Origin: Variovorax paradoxus B4
GTDB taxonomy: Bacteria > Pseudomonadota > Gammaproteobacteria > Burkholderiales > Burkholderiaceae_C
DNA: 64,000 nt
Reading direction: 5' to 3'
NCBI RefSeq assembly: GCF_000463015.1
Contig: NC_022247.1
Location: 3,720,001 to 3,784,000 of the forward strand
A program made the translations under genes and the position numbers. Shown piece by piece: positions 8,600 through 18,606 of this stretch (the first letter of the stretch is position 1; every line of letters begins with the position of its first letter). The notes below the pieces were generated by a model that did no database searches, had not been told where the DNA came from, and saw only the letters and a list, made by a program, of their open reading frames with translations.

Positions 8600-8615
8600 A
8601 TGAAACCGGTTTCAT
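8600..8615 (-). promoter_or_regulatory. PtxS-type operator upstream of the kgu/ABC operon
   Basis: ATGAAACCGGTTTCAT is a perfect 16-bp palindrome. Its inner 14 bases equal the PtxS operator known from Pseudomonas. On the minus strand the right arm runs into TATAAG, a plausible -10 hexamer, so a bound repressor would cover the promoter. The intergenic strip also carries the 5' end of the CorA-like gene at 8676, so the site could touch its promoter too. Confidence 0.85.
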
Positions 8616-8663
8616 GCCAACCCAGGGATTTCCCTAGGTCAGTCTTTCGGCAGCCCTTCTGCC

Positions 8664-8669
8664 TACACT
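8664..8669 (+). promoter_or_regulatory. -10-like hexamer directly before the CorA-like gene
   Basis: TACACT ends 6 nt before the ATG at 8676. That spacing would place the transcription start at or next to the start codon, giving a leaderless mRNA. No convincing -35 or Shine-Dalgarno sequence is visible. Confidence 0.4.
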
Positions 8670-8675
8670 CGCGCG

Positions 8676-10376
8676 ATGCTGAATACATCTGAGGCCACTG
8701 TGTCTGCAGAGGCAAGCGCATCCCCTGCCGTGCAGCATTTCAGGCAGGCCCTGCTCTGGCCCTTGCGGCTGGTGCCGGCCCCTGACGCCAAGCCCACGCA
8801 CCACGGTCCCTGGCACGTGCTGCGCGAGATGGGCGATGCCTCGCCCTGGCGCGAAGAGATCGACGAATACACCGGCGACAGCAGCCGTTTTCATGAGCGG
8901 CACTACAACGAGTTCGTGAGCTTCCTGCCGTACGTGCAGCGCTTCCTGTACGGCGAGGGCCGCTCGAAGAACAGGAGCGGCCAGGCAGACGGCAACGATG
9001 GCGATTCGCCGATGCGCATCTTCCGCCGCCACGACGTTGCCGCGGTGCGCGTGGTGCCGCAGGCCGGCGACGCGCCGATCACGCTCGACGTGGTGCATTG
9101 CGACCTGTATTTCTTCTTCGACATCGACGTGGTGCTGCTCAACCTCGAAGTCGGCGCCGACCATCTGAGCCTCGCGCAGGCGCAGGACCTGCTCTACCGC
9201 TTCGGCCGCGCCTACCCCGCGGGCTGGAACGCCGAGGGCGGCGCGCTGCATTGCATGGCCAGCGTCGAATGGCTGGCCGCCGACGGCAGCGTGCTCGCGC
9301 GATCGGACGCGCAGCAGCGCGAAGCCTTTCTCTCGCACGTGGCCCAGCACCGCGCGCCGCGCATTTCGGCTCACTGGGCCTACCTGATGCAGCCGCTGGT
9401 GAGCGACCATTCCGACGAACCCGGCGTGCTGCGCTACCGGCAGATCGAGTACTACCGCATGCCGGTGATGGCGTATCTTTCGCTGGACGACCCGAAGCGC
9501 CTCTCGCGCAACGACTTCATCCGGCTCGGGCTCGTCACCGGTGCCGCCGAGGCCGATGCAGCGCAGCGCGCCCACCTGCCCTACGCGGAGCAGCATCTGG
9601 AAGACTTCGAGCGCCGCTACTGCTACGACCGCTTCTGGGTCGACGCGGGCGCGGCACCGAACACGCGCTATCTCTGCAACGGCCACGCGCTGATCGTGGT
9701 GGGCGATGCGCACTCGGAATTCTTCTGCTGCCGCGACCGCGGCGTGCTCGCGCAGTTCCGGCACCAGCACTTCCTGCTGTTCCTCATCGCGCATTTCCAG
9801 AAGGCGGCACTGCTGATGTTCTCGGACCAGCTGGTCGAGGCGCTCAAGCGGCTCGACATCCGCAGCACGCCGAGCGTGAAGCAGTTCAAGCGCGCGATCC
9901 GTTCGAGCTTCGAGCGCTTCCTTCGCTTCACGCATCGCTACTGGTTCCACGAAATCTCGGAGCAGGCGCAGGTGCGCGCACTGTCCCGCATGTGCACCAC
10001 GCACCTCGGGCTCGATCCGCTCTATGCCGAGGTCCGGGAACGCATCGCCGACATGAACACCTACCTGGACGCCGACAGCCTGCGCCGGCAGGCCAGCACC
10101 GTGGTGCGGCTCACGGTGGTCACGCTGTTCGGCCTGATCGGCACCGTGACGACGGGTTTCCTCGGCATGAACCTGCTGGCCGAGGCCGATGCGCCACTGT
10201 GGCGCAAGGCGCTCTGGTTCGGCGTGGTGTTCGTCTTCACGACCTGGCTCACCATCTACACCATGGTGAAGTCACAGCGGCTGTCGGACTTCATCGATGC
10301 GCTGTCGAACGACCGGCTGAGCTTCAAGGGCAAGCTGGCCTCGCTGGCGCGGGTGTGGCGGCCGGGGTCGGACTGA
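8676..10376 (+). CDS. CorA-like membrane protein, divergent
   Basis: 566-aa protein with a long soluble N-terminal part and two C-terminal hydrophobic helices at about residues 480-497 and 511-530. The first helix ends in GMN (497-499), the hallmark selectivity motif of CorA Mg2+/Co2+ channels, and a positively charged tail follows as in CorA. Length (CorA is about 316 aa) and N-terminal sequence are unlike classical CorA: the N-terminus has an extra block with a DVVHCDLYFFFDIDVVLLN segment. Function as a divalent-cation channel is inferred from the C-terminus only. It is transcribed away from the kgu operon and ends base-to-base with the convergent hydrolase gene. Confidence 0.72.
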   Translation: MLNTSEATVSAEASASPAVQHFRQALLWPLRLVPAPDAKPTHHGPWHVLREMGDASPWREEIDEYTGDSSRFHERHYNEFVSFLPYVQRFLYGEGRSKNRSGQADGNDGDSPMRIFRRHDVAAVRVVPQAGDAPITLDVVHCDLYFFFDIDVVLLNLEVGADHLSLAQAQDLLYRFGRAYPAGWNAEGGALHCMASVEWLAADGSVLARSDAQQREAFLSHVAQHRAPRISAHWAYLMQPLVSDHSDEPGVLRYRQIEYYRMPVMAYLSLDDPKRLSRNDFIRLGLVTGAAEADAAQRAHLPYAEQHLEDFERRYCYDRFWVDAGAAPNTRYLCNGHALIVVGDAHSEFFCCRDRGVLAQFRHQHFLLFLIAHFQKAALLMFSDQLVEALKRLDIRSTPSVKQFKRAIRSSFERFLRFTHRYWFHEISEQAQVRALSRMCTTHLGLDPLYAEVRERIADMNTYLDADSLRRQASTVVRLTVVTLFGLIGTVTTGFLGMNLLAEADAPLWRKALWFGVVFVFTTWLTIYTMVKSQRLSDFIDALSNDRLSFKGKLASLARVWRPGSD

Positions 10377-10907
10377 TCAGAACGCGATGTCGGCCGAGGC
10401 CACGGCGCGGATCGGCACGCCAAAGCTCGTGATGTCCGCCAGCGTGGCGTTGTGGTGTGCGCGAATGAAGGCACCCGTGGCGTGCGGCTTGTCGTGCGAG
10501 GTGTGCGCATCGGCCGCGAGCACGACCTCGTAGCCCAGTGCCGCAGCGCGCCGCGTGGTGGTGTCCACGCAGAATTCCGACGAGTAGCCGCAGATCACCA
10601 CGCGCTGCACCGCATGCCCGGCGAGCCATGCTTCGAGCGGCGTGCGCAGGAAGGAGTCAGGCGTGGTCTTGCGGATCTTCGTGTCGCGCGAATCGACCTC
10701 CAGGGCACTGGAGAGCTGCCATCGCTCGGAATCGAATTCGAGGTCGACGTCGTTCTCGTGCTGGATGAAAGCCACCGGCACGCCCGCGGCACGGGCACGC
10801 CCGGCGAGGGCATTGACCCGCCGCGCGACCTCGGCGGCTTCGTGGGGACGCGGCAGGTCGTCATAGAGGCCACGCTGCATGTCGATGACGAGAACGGCAG
10901 TTTTCAT
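10377..10907 (-). CDS. isochorismatase-family cysteine hydrolase
   Basis: 176-aa cytoplasmic hydrolase of the isochorismatase/nicotinamidase fold. The Asp-Lys-Cys triad is visible as D9 (VLVIDMQ), K80 (IRKTTPDSF) and C113 (GYSSEFCVDTT). The family acts on amides, ureido compounds or isochorismate; the substrate is not predictable. It is a single gene, convergent with the CorA-like gene with no base between their stop codons. Confidence 0.88.
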   Translation of the reverse strand: MKTAVLVIDMQRGLYDDLPRPHEAAEVARRVNALAGRARAAGVPVAFIQHENDVDLEFDSERWQLSSALEVDSRDTKIRKTTPDSFLRTPLEAWLAGHAVQRVVICGYSSEFCVDTTTRRAAALGYEVVLAADAHTSHDKPHATGAFIRAHHNATLADITSFGVPIRAVASADIAF

Positions 10908-10976
10908 GGGGAGTGGAAAGCAGGACCCTGGACCACCCCGAGTATGACGCCGGCGCCGTGCCGAGCGCCGCTTCCT

Positions 10977-12569
10977 TCAACTCCAGGCGCTCACCTCCAG
11001 CCGCACCTTGCCGCTGATGCCGGGCGCCGCCGGAGCCGCGCCCAGGCTCGAGAGCGGCACGATGAACTGCAGCTTGCCGTCGGCCAGCTGCTTCGGGCTC
11101 ATCGGCAGCGACGCCTGTCCCGCGGTGTCGGTCTGCCAGCCGTACTTCACGTTCCAGTTCTGCGCCGGGTCGTCGGCCCGGGGCGGTGCAATCTCGATCA
11201 CCAGCGTGTCGCGGAACAGCGAACTGCCTTCGTAGTGGCCGTCGAGCCAGAACTTCTTGTTCACCTGGTAGTCGGGCACGCGCACGCCGAGCGTCATGGC
11301 ATAGGCCAGCGTCGGCCGGTCCTGCTTCACGCGCGCCTTGTTGGCGAGGAACACGGTCGAGAGATAGATCGAGCGGCGCTCGGGCCTTTCCGGGTCGGTC
11401 AGTTCCTTGTGCGTGCGGCAGGCGGGCGAATCTTCCTCGGCCACGCGCCGGCTCAGGTACCAGCGCTTGCCGCGCGGCGCGGCCAGCAGCTCGACCTGGT
11501 AGAGCGCGTCGACGTCGGCGTCCTTGGGCAGGTCCGGCGGCAGGGTCACGCCATCGACCTCGAACCAGAGATCGACGCGCACGTCGCCGAACAGAAAGCG
11601 CACGAGGTTCTGGTAGGCCTCCTCGGAATTGACGATGCCGAAGTAGCCCGAGTGCGAACGAAAGGCGTAGGCGGTGGCCACCGGCTTGCTGCGCTTCGCA
11701 TCGTCGATGGACCAGAGCGAGGCGTTCTCGATGCGCACCAGCCCGTCGCTGCCGTGGCCCGCGAACATGCGCGAGAGACCCTTGGCGGCCTCGTAGTCGC
11801 CGCGGTTGGAACCCACCATGCAGAAGAAGCGGTCGGCCGGAAACGCGGCGGCCGGAAGATAGTCCATGCGGCCGTCGACCGGCGCCGTGTCCAGGAACTC
11901 CGACATCCTCTCGCGGTTGAAAGTGTTCATCTCGTTGGCCGTGAGCCAGGCCGGCACGTTGACGCCGCCCATGTCGATGCCGTTGTGCGGCGTGGCGTAG
12001 GTGAACACCTTGTCGACGCAGGCACGCGCCGCCGCATCGCCGAGCGCCGGGTTCTGCAGGAAGGCCCGCACCACCAGCCCGCCCATCGAATGCGCCACCA
12101 GGTAGCAGCGGAAGTCGGCCGCCGAGAAAGCGGACCCCTCGCGCAGCGCCACCAGGTCGCGCACGCGAAGAATCAGCTTGCCCAGGCCCTGCGCGTAGAC
12201 CTTCACGTCGCGGGACTTGCCGTCGCCGAGCAGCTCCGAGCCGCTGTCGTAGTAGCGGTAGATGACGATCGATGCGGCCGCAATGCCGTTCACGTCCTTG
12301 CCGGTTTCGTCGGGCGAAGGCTTCCAGTCGTCGTCGAGGATGTCCAGGCCGTTCTGATAGACGCTCTGGTACTGGTAGTCGGCCAGAAGCCGCACCACCG
12401 GGGATTCGAAGACGAACTTCTGCGCCGGTGCGTTCTTCTTCACGGTGGCGCGGTAGACCGTGGAACCCACGTTGAAGCCGCAGAACGGATCGGCGGCGGT
12501 GTCGTCGCGCTCGGCTTCGGTCATGGCGTAGCCGCGCACGTAGATGATGGGATAGCGGTTGCTGCTCAT
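10977..12569 (-). CDS. large alpha/beta-hydrolase (esterase/lipase-like)
   Basis: 530-aa protein. The first half resembles an alpha/beta-hydrolase of the PGAP1/triacylglycerol-lipase type: a start strand YPIIYVRGYA, the nucleophile elbow AHSMGG at about residue 160, and a later HSGY that may supply the His. The C-terminal ~200 residues look like beta-rich accessory sequence (DLWFEVDGV, DTLVIEIAPP, KVRLEVSAWS). No signal peptide is seen. AAGGAGG precedes the ATG at 12569; an in-frame upstream extension is rejected. The substrate is unknown. Confidence 0.75.
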   Translation of the reverse strand: MSSNRYPIIYVRGYAMTEAERDDTAADPFCGFNVGSTVYRATVKKNAPAQKFVFESPVVRLLADYQYQSVYQNGLDILDDDWKPSPDETGKDVNGIAAASIVIYRYYDSGSELLGDGKSRDVKVYAQGLGKLILRVRDLVALREGSAFSAADFRCYLVAHSMGGLVVRAFLQNPALGDAAARACVDKVFTYATPHNGIDMGGVNVPAWLTANEMNTFNRERMSEFLDTAPVDGRMDYLPAAAFPADRFFCMVGSNRGDYEAAKGLSRMFAGHGSDGLVRIENASLWSIDDAKRSKPVATAYAFRSHSGYFGIVNSEEAYQNLVRFLFGDVRVDLWFEVDGVTLPPDLPKDADVDALYQVELLAAPRGKRWYLSRRVAEEDSPACRTHKELTDPERPERRSIYLSTVFLANKARVKQDRPTLAYAMTLGVRVPDYQVNKKFWLDGHYEGSSLFRDTLVIEIAPPRADDPAQNWNVKYGWQTDTAGQASLPMSPKQLADGKLQFIVPLSSLGAAPAAPGISGKVRLEVSAWS

Positions 12570-12769
12570 GTGTGGTCGCCTCCTTGAAGCCCGCGGAACG
12601 TGGCGCGCTTCAGTGTGCCGCGCGATGCCGCAGGCGGCCATAGAACGCATGGCATACGACGAGCGGCGCGGAAATGTCCCTGCGCGCCGAATGTTTCTGC
12701 CGCTGAAACCATTGGCGGCGGCGCGCCGGCTAAGCTCGCGCCGCAAAAAACCCGACCACATCGCAGCCC

Positions 12770-13894
12770 ATGAACGACGCCGCCCGCCTCTCGATTCCTC
12801 TTCTGAAGCGCCGCCTTCGCCGCTACGGCACATCGATCTTCGCGGCCAGCTGCGCACTGGTGGCCGGCTGCGCCAGCAACAGCGGATGCGAGGCGCGCTA
12901 CGACACATCGCCGCAGTTCAAGGGCTGCAGCTTCCGGAACCTGCCGAACCCGGACGTCCTGCCTTCAGCCGACGGATGGCGGATCTGGTCACGCTTCATC
13001 GTCGGCGACAAGGTCGGCACCGTGCCGGTCGATCCGATTCCGGTGCGCATGCTGGCCACCGCCGACCTGGAAGCGCTCGACCCCGAGGCCAACCACGTGG
13101 TGCGGCTCGGCCATTCGTCGCACCTGCTGAAACTGCACGGCAAGTACTGGCTGATCGATCCCATGTTCAGCGAGCGCGCATCGCCGTTCACCTGGGTGGG
13201 ACCCAAGCGCTTTCACAAGCCGCCGCTCACGCTCGAGCAGTTGCCGCCCATCGAAGGCCTGATCCTCTCGCACGACCACTACGACCACCTCGACGTGGCC
13301 ACCATCGAGTACCTCGCGCAGCGCGTGCAGCGCTACTTCGTGCCGCTGGGCGTGCGCGCACGGCTGGTGGCCATGGGCGTGCCCGCAGAACGCGTGACGG
13401 AGCTCGACTGGTGGCAGGGCGGCGAGCACGATGGCGTCAAGCTCACCGCCACGCCGGCACAGCACTTCTCGGGCCGAACGCTGACCGACCGCAATCGCAC
13501 GCTGTGGGCTTCATGGGTGGTGCAAAGCGGCGACCAGCGCATCTTCTACAGTGGCGACTCGGGCTACTTTTCGGGCTTCAGGCAGATCGGCGAGCGCTTC
13601 GGCGGCTTCGACCTGGCACTGATGGAAAACGGCGCCTACGACGCCTACTGGCCCGCCGTGCACATGACGCCCGAGCAGAGCGTGCAGGCCTTCGAGGACC
13701 TGCGCGGCAAGGTGCTCTATTCGGTGCACAACAGCACCTTCGACCTCGCCTTCCACACCTGGCACGATCCGCTGGACCGCATTGCCGATCTGTCGCAGGC
13801 GAAGAAGATCGAACTCGCGACGCCGGTGATCGGCGAGGTGCTGACGGTCGGAAAGGCGCGCACCAACGAGCGTTGGTGGCAGGGCCTGCGCTAG
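12770..13894 (+). CDS. metallo-beta-lactamase-fold lipoprotein (NAPE-PLD/UlaG-like)
   Basis: 374-aa probable lipoprotein: a basic N-terminus, a hydrophobic stretch and the lipobox LVAGC around residue 34. The metal site of the MBL fold appears as SHDHYDHLD, then an AQHFSGR His, the Asp in YSGDSGY and a late His (VHNSTFD). This arrangement is found in the NAPE-phospholipase-D/RomA-like branch that hydrolyses phosphoesters or lactones. The product probably faces the periplasm. It overlaps the convergent small gene by 4 nt. Confidence 0.83.
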   Translation: MNDAARLSIPLLKRRLRRYGTSIFAASCALVAGCASNSGCEARYDTSPQFKGCSFRNLPNPDVLPSADGWRIWSRFIVGDKVGTVPVDPIPVRMLATADLEALDPEANHVVRLGHSSHLLKLHGKYWLIDPMFSERASPFTWVGPKRFHKPPLTLEQLPPIEGLILSHDHYDHLDVATIEYLAQRVQRYFVPLGVRARLVAMGVPAERVTELDWWQGGEHDGVKLTATPAQHFSGRTLTDRNRTLWASWVVQSGDQRIFYSGDSGYFSGFRQIGERFGGFDLALMENGAYDAYWPAVHMTPEQSVQAFEDLRGKVLYSVHNSTFDLAFHTWHDPLDRIADLSQAKKIELATPVIGEVLTVGKARTNERWWQGLR

Positions 13895-14079
13895 CCGCGT
13901 TCCTTGCGCTCGCGCGCACGGCGCTGCTGCCGGGTCTCGCTGGCCTGCGCCGCGATGCGGTCCTTCTCGCGCCGCTTGGCCCCGCGCTTCAGGCGCATGC
14001 GCCGGCCGAACCAGAAGCTGGCAAGGCCCGTGACCACCGCAATGAAGAGGCCGATGACGCTGATGTCGATGCCGCCCAT
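13891..14079 (-). CDS. small single-pass membrane protein downstream of parC
   Basis: 62 aa: one hydrophobic helix (ISVIGLFIAVVTGLASFWFG) followed by a strongly basic tail rich in Arg and Lys. The ATG at 14079 overlaps the parC stop by one base (TGATG), which argues for a real, coupled gene; a GTG one codon upstream is an alternative. It is too small for domain assignment and I do not recognise it. Membrane anchoring with a cytoplasmic basic tail is inferred. Confidence 0.6.
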   Translation of the reverse strand: MGGIDISVIGLFIAVVTGLASFWFGRRMRLKRGAKRREKDRIAAQASETRQQRRARERKERG

Positions 14080-16481
14080 CACAGCACCCGCACGATGCTC
14101 GCCGGCTTGAAGCCGAGGTCGGCCGCCTTGCCCTTGCGCGCACGGCTGCCGCGCGCGTTGTTGAGCGTGCGGATTTCCAGCGTTTCATCGCGCTCCTTGC
14201 CGCCGCGGCCGATGCCTTCGATCTTCACGCTGCGCGTGTAGGCCGCGGCCCCCGCCAGCGTGTCCTTGGCGTCGAGGTCGATCAGCGTGAGCCCGCGGCC
14301 GCCCTTGGGCAGGCTCTTGAGCTCGGCAATGTCGAAGGTCAGGATGCGGCCGCCGGTCGAGGCACAGGCCACGTGCGTGGCGGCCGGCATCGGCTCCGCG
14401 CCGCTCGCGCCGCCCACCAGCGACGGGCGGCAGAGCTGTTCGCCCTCGCCCACGTCGATGAAGGCCTTGCCGCCGCGCTGGCGCGACATCATGTTCTCGA
14501 CGGTGGCAATGAAGCCGTAGCCGCCGGTGTTGGCCAGCAGCACGCTGGCGCCCACCGGGCCCGCGAAGAAGTGCGTGACGTGGGTGCCGGCATCGAGCTC
14601 GATGAGCGTGGTCACGGGCTGGCCGTCGCCGCGCGCACCGGGCAGCGATGCCACGGGCACGGTGTAGACGCGCACGGTCTTGTCCTTGGCCGAGCCGAAC
14701 ACCAGCAGCGTGTCGACGCTGCGGCATTCGAATGCGCCGTAGAGCGCATCGCCGGACTTGAAGCTGTACTCGGGAGCGGCCGTACCGTTGCCGCCATTCG
14801 CCGCGGCCTTCTCGCTGGCCCAGCCCTTCTGCGCGCGGACCCAGCCCTTCTGCGAAACGATCACGGTCACCGGCTCGTCGACCACCTTCACTTCGGCCAC
14901 GGCGCGCTTCTCGGCCTGGATCAGCGTGCGGCGCGGGTCTTCGAAGGTCTTGGCATCGGCCTCGATTTCCTTCACCAGCAGGCGGCGCAGCGCCGCCGGG
15001 CTGCCGAGGATGTCCTCGAGCTTCTTCTGCTCGTCGCGCAGGCCCTTGAGCTCCTGCTCGATCTTGATGGCTTCGAGCCGCGCGAGTTGGCGCAGGCGGA
15101 TTTCAAGAATGTCCTCGGCCTGCCGTTCGCTGAGGTTGAAGCGCGCGATGAGCGCAGCCTTCGGGTCCTCGGCCGCGCGGATGATCGCGATCACCTCGTC
15201 GATGTTGAGCAGCACCAGCTGCCGCCCCTCGAGGATGTGGATGCGCTCCAGCACCTTGTTGAGCCGGTGCCGCGAGCGCTTCTCGACGGTGACCTCGCGG
15301 AACGCGATCCACTCGTTGAGCATCTGGCGCAGCGATTTCTGCGTGGGCTTGCCGTCGATGCCCACCATCGTGAGGTTGATCGGCGAGGAGGTCTCGAGCG
15401 AGGTCTGCGCGAGCAGCGTGGTGATGAATTCTTCCTGGCTGATGCGCGAGGTCTTGGGCTCGAACACCAGGCGCACCGCGGCATCCTTGCTGGATTCGTC
15501 GCGCACCACGTCGAGCACCGAGAGCATTGCAGCCTTGAGCTGGGTCTGGTCGGCGCTCAGCGCCTTCTTGCCCGCCTTGACCTTCGGGTTGGTGATTTCC
15601 TCGATTTCCTCGAGCACCTTCTGCGTGCTGACACCCGGCGGCAGTTCGTTGACCACGAGCTGCCACTGGCCGCGCGCGAGATCCTCGATCTTCCAGCGCG
15701 CACGCACCTTGAGCGAGCCGCGGCCGGTGCGGTAGGCGTCGGCAATGTCGGCCGGGCCGCTGATGATCTGCGCGCCGCCCGGGTAGTCGGGGCCGGGCAC
15801 GATCAGCAGCAGTTCCTCGTCGCTCAGCTTGCCGTTCGACTTGATCAGCGCCACGCAGGCATCGGCAATCTCGCGCAGGTTGTGGCTCGGAATTTCGGTG
15901 GCCAGGCCGACCGCGATGCCGCTCGCGCCGTTGAGCAGCGTGAAAGGCAGCCGCGCGGGCAAGAGGCGCGGCTCCTCGGTGCTGCCGTCGTAGTTGGGAA
16001 TGAAGTCGACCGTGCCTTCGTCGATCTCGTCGAGCAGCAGGCTGGTGATGCGGGCCAGGCGCGCCTCGGTGTAGCGCATGGCCGCGGCACCGTCGCCGTC
16101 GCGGCTGCCGAAGTTGCCCTGGCCATCGACCAGCGGGTAGCGCTGCGAGAAGTCTTGCGCCATGCGCACCAGCGCGTCGTAGGCGGCCTGGTCGCTGTGC
16201 GGGTGGAAGCGGCCGAGCACATCGCCGACCACGCGCGCGCTCTTGACCGGCTTGGCGCCCACGGTGCCGTTGGTGCCGCCGAAGCCCAGGCCCATGCGCG
16301 ACATCGAATACAGGATGCGCCGCTGCACCGGCTTCTGGCCGTCGGACACGTCGGGCAGCGCGCGGCCCTTGACCACGCTGAGCGCGTATTCGAGGTAGGC
16401 GGTCTGTGCGTAGTCGGCAAGGGTGAGGGTGGTGTCGCCGTCGGTGGGACCCTGGAGATCGAGCGGAGGTTGGGAGTCCAT
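14079..16481 (-). CDS. parC: DNA topoisomerase IV subunit A
   Basis: 800-aa type IIA topoisomerase subunit that, with ParE, decatenates daughter chromosomes. The N-terminal breakage-reunion domain starts at [17 protein letters not shown] and carries the active-site Tyr in [10 protein letters not shown]; the sequence [15 protein letters not shown] [18 protein letters not shown] is typical. The C-terminal half holds beta-propeller-like repeats ([19 protein letters not shown]). It is longer than E. coli ParC (752 aa). The start at 16481 is fixed by homology; only pyrimidine-rich sequence and no Shine-Dalgarno precedes it. Confidence 0.96.
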   Translation of the reverse strand: MDSQPPLDLQGPTDGDTTLTLADYAQTAYLEYALSVVKGRALPDVSDGQKPVQRRILYSMSRMGLGFGGTNGTVGAKPVKSARVVGDVLGRFHPHSDQAAYDALVRMAQDFSQRYPLVDGQGNFGSRDGDGAAAMRYTEARLARITSLLLDEIDEGTVDFIPNYDGSTEEPRLLPARLPFTLLNGASGIAVGLATEIPSHNLREIADACVALIKSNGKLSDEELLLIVPGPDYPGGAQIISGPADIADAYRTGRGSLKVRARWKIEDLARGQWQLVVNELPPGVSTQKVLEEIEEITNPKVKAGKKALSADQTQLKAAMLSVLDVVRDESSKDAAVRLVFEPKTSRISQEEFITTLLAQTSLETSSPINLTMVGIDGKPTQKSLRQMLNEWIAFREVTVEKRSRHRLNKVLERIHILEGRQLVLLNIDEVIAIIRAAEDPKAALIARFNLSERQAEDILEIRLRQLARLEAIKIEQELKGLRDEQKKLEDILGSPAALRRLLVKEIEADAKTFEDPRRTLIQAEKRAVAEVKVVDEPVTVIVSQKGWVRAQKGWASEKAAANGGNGTAAPEYSFKSGDALYGAFECRSVDTLLVFGSAKDKTVRVYTVPVASLPGARGDGQPVTTLIELDAGTHVTHFFAGPVGASVLLANTGGYGFIATVENMMSRQRGGKAFIDVGEGEQLCRPSLVGGASGAEPMPAATHVACASTGGRILTFDIAELKSLPKGGRGLTLIDLDAKDTLAGAAAYTRSVKIEGIGRGGKERDETLEIRTLNNARGSRARKGKAADLGFKPASIVRVL

Positions 16482-16527
16482 GTAGAAGAGAGAAAGAGAA
16501 ACGGTTGCGGGCCGTGCGCGTTCGCGC

Positions 16528-17649
16528 TCAGCCCAGTGTGAAAGCCTCGTGCACCGCGGACTGCACGGCGCCGCCGAGCACCGCGCCGCCGCCCGCGACA
16601 TAGATCCAGTCGCCGATCACCGCGGCGCCCACCGCATGGCGCGGCGTGAGCATCGGCGCATGGCGCTGCCAGGTGTCGGCCACGGGATCGTAGCTTTCCA
16701 TCTGGCCGAACACCTTGGCCCGGCGCGGCACGCCGCCCACCAGGAAGCCACCCTCCCCGCCCATCGCGAAGAAGCGGCCGCGGTACACCACGAGGCCGTG
16801 GCCCGAGCGCGCCGTGGGCAGCGGTGCACGCAGCTCCCAGGTGTCGCGCGCGGGCAAGTAGACGTGGTGCAGGTCGGTGTTGTATTCAAAGGTGTTGAAG
16901 CGCCCGCCGATCACGTGGACCTGGCCGTCGTGCGCCACGCAGCCCACGTGGTCGCGCGCGCCGGGCAGCGGCTTGGCGGAGGACCAGCGGTCGGCCTTGG
17001 GGTCGTAGACCTCGTGCCAGCCCACGCTCGCACGTTCCGCAGCAGGCTCGGAGGCGCCGCCGATCAGGTGCAGCGAACCGCCGAGCATCACCGCGGCGGC
17101 CGCGCCGCGCGGTCGCGGCAGCGGCGCGATGGCGCTCCAGCGGTTGGCTGCGATCTCGTAGACGTAGGCGTTGGTGTCGGAGCGGCGGTTCTGCTCGACG
17201 ACCCCCCCCAGGGCGTAGACCCGGTCGCCATCGGCCGCCACCGCCACGTGGTTGGCGCCGCGCGGCAGCGGTGCGCCGTCGAGCCAGCGGTCGGCCTTCG
17301 GGTCGTAGATGTGGTGGTAGTCGCGGTTGACCGCGCCTTCGCCATAGCCGCCGACCACGTGCATGCGTCCTTGCGCCGCGGTGGCCCAGGCCATCTCGCT
17401 GCGCGGAATGGGCAGGGCTGCGCGCGGCACCCAGCGACCCGCGGGACCGGCCGGCGCGGGGCTGTCGGTGACGCGCTGGGCTTCCTGCTCGGGTGTCATG
17501 TGGTGCGGAACGCCGCCCTGCAGCCGCGCGTAGGGCTCCTTCGACGAAGGCGCCGGCGGCAGCGTGTCGTGCGTGGCTGCGTGCTGCGCGCGCGCGGCGC
17601 CGGCCACCGCGCAGGCGGCGGCCGCCAGAACGAAGCTTCGGCGGTACAT
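16528..17649 (-). CDS. secreted kelch-repeat protein
   Basis: 373-aa protein with a signal peptide ([21 protein letters not shown]) and about six kelch repeats with the usual double-Gly strands: [40 protein letters not shown] and VAGGGAVL. It should fold as a beta-propeller in the periplasm. Its role is unknown; other kelch proteins bind carbohydrates or carry oxidase sites. The ATG at 17649 has AAGGAG upstream and is preferred over an ATG five codons earlier. It sits between the transglycosylase and parC. Confidence 0.82.
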   Translation of the reverse strand: MYRRSFVLAAAACAVAGAARAQHAATHDTLPPAPSSKEPYARLQGGVPHHMTPEQEAQRVTDSPAPAGPAGRWVPRAALPIPRSEMAWATAAQGRMHVVGGYGEGAVNRDYHHIYDPKADRWLDGAPLPRGANHVAVAADGDRVYALGGVVEQNRRSDTNAYVYEIAANRWSAIAPLPRPRGAAAAVMLGGSLHLIGGASEPAAERASVGWHEVYDPKADRWSSAKPLPGARDHVGCVAHDGQVHVIGGRFNTFEYNTDLHHVYLPARDTWELRAPLPTARSGHGLVVYRGRFFAMGGEGGFLVGGVPRRAKVFGQMESYDPVADTWQRHAPMLTPRHAVGAAVIGDWIYVAGGGAVLGGAVQSAVHEAFTLG

Positions 17650-17689
17650 GAAGGACTCCTTCATCGGCGAGGAAAGGCAGAACGGGCCA

Positions 17690-18580
17690 TCAGGACACCG
17701 GTGCGTCCGAACCGCCGTCCGGCACCGCCGATGGCTCGGGGGCATCGGACATGGCCGGCATGCCGCCCGGCGAATCGGGCGGCATGTTGCCACGGCCCAG
17801 GGCGCCGCCCTTGGGCACCGTGAGTTCCATGCGGATGCGCCCCGGCGTCTTGCCGCCGCGCCCGCCGCCGCCCGCCACGGCCGATGACCCCGCCGCCGAC
17901 GGCTTGAGGTAGGCGTAGAGCTGCAGCACGGTCTGCACGTAGTTCTGCGTTTCCTTGTAGTTCGGGATCTTGTTGCCCGCGCGCTGCACCGCGCCTTCGC
18001 CCGCGTTGTAGGCAGCGAGCGCCAGCTCGATCTGGCCCGGGAACATGGCAATCAGGTCGCGCAGGTAGCGCGAGCCCGCGGCAATGTTGATGCGCGGATC
18101 GAAGAGCTTCTTCTCGATGGTGCTGCGCTTGTCGGCTGCGACGCCATAGCGTTGCGCGGTGGCCGGCATGAGCTGCATGAGTCCCATCGCGCCCTTGGGC
18201 GAAACGGCCTGGGCATCGAAGCCCGATTCGGTGGCGATCAGCGCCTGCAGCAATTCGTAGTCGATCGAGTGCTTGCTCGCCGCATCGCGCAGCGCGACCT
18301 TCGCGGTCTTGTAGCTTGGCGAGGCCTCGAACAGGGCAAGCAGGGTCTGCGACGCGTGCGGTACCTTTCCGTCGAGCTTGCGCCCGCCGCGCCCGAACGG
18401 CGCAACGCCCTGCGAGGTGTCGAAGCTCTGGCCGCGGCGAAAGAAGATCTGGTAGCGCTCGTCGATCTTTTCCGATGCGAAGTGCGCCACGCCCTTGCTG
18501 TCGATGTAGCCGTAGACGTCAGCGGCGTGCGCGAGCCCCTGCTGCGCGCACAGCAGCAGGGCCAGGAGCAACGGACGCAT
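17690..18580 (-). CDS. lytic transglycosylase, SLT domain
   Basis: 296-aa periplasmic murein lyase. It has a signal peptide (MRPLLLALLLCAQQGLAHA), a DUF4124-like segment (YGYIDSKGVAHFAS) and an SLT domain with the catalytic Glu in ALIATESGFD, then GAMGLMQLMPATA and AYNAGEGAV. A Gly/Pro-rich tail of about 60 residues follows the enzyme domain. It cleaves peptidoglycan glycan strands. The gene is 26 nt downstream of parE, in line with kelch and parC. Confidence 0.92.
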   Translation of the reverse strand: MRPLLLALLLCAQQGLAHAADVYGYIDSKGVAHFASEKIDERYQIFFRRGQSFDTSQGVAPFGRGGRKLDGKVPHASQTLLALFEASPSYKTAKVALRDAASKHSIDYELLQALIATESGFDAQAVSPKGAMGLMQLMPATAQRYGVAADKRSTIEKKLFDPRINIAAGSRYLRDLIAMFPGQIELALAAYNAGEGAVQRAGNKIPNYKETQNYVQTVLQLYAYLKPSAAGSSAVAGGGGRGGKTPGRIRMELTVPKGGALGRGNMPPDSPGGMPAMSDAPEPSAVPDGGSDAPVS

Positions 18581-18606
18581 GAGATCTGGAGTTTTCACGA
18601 GGGTCG

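Noticed and set aside
14373..16541. 722-residue open frame antisense to parC
   Set aside because: High-GC third-position bias produces long antisense frames; the sequence is His/Arg/Ala-rich with no domain, and parC is certain.
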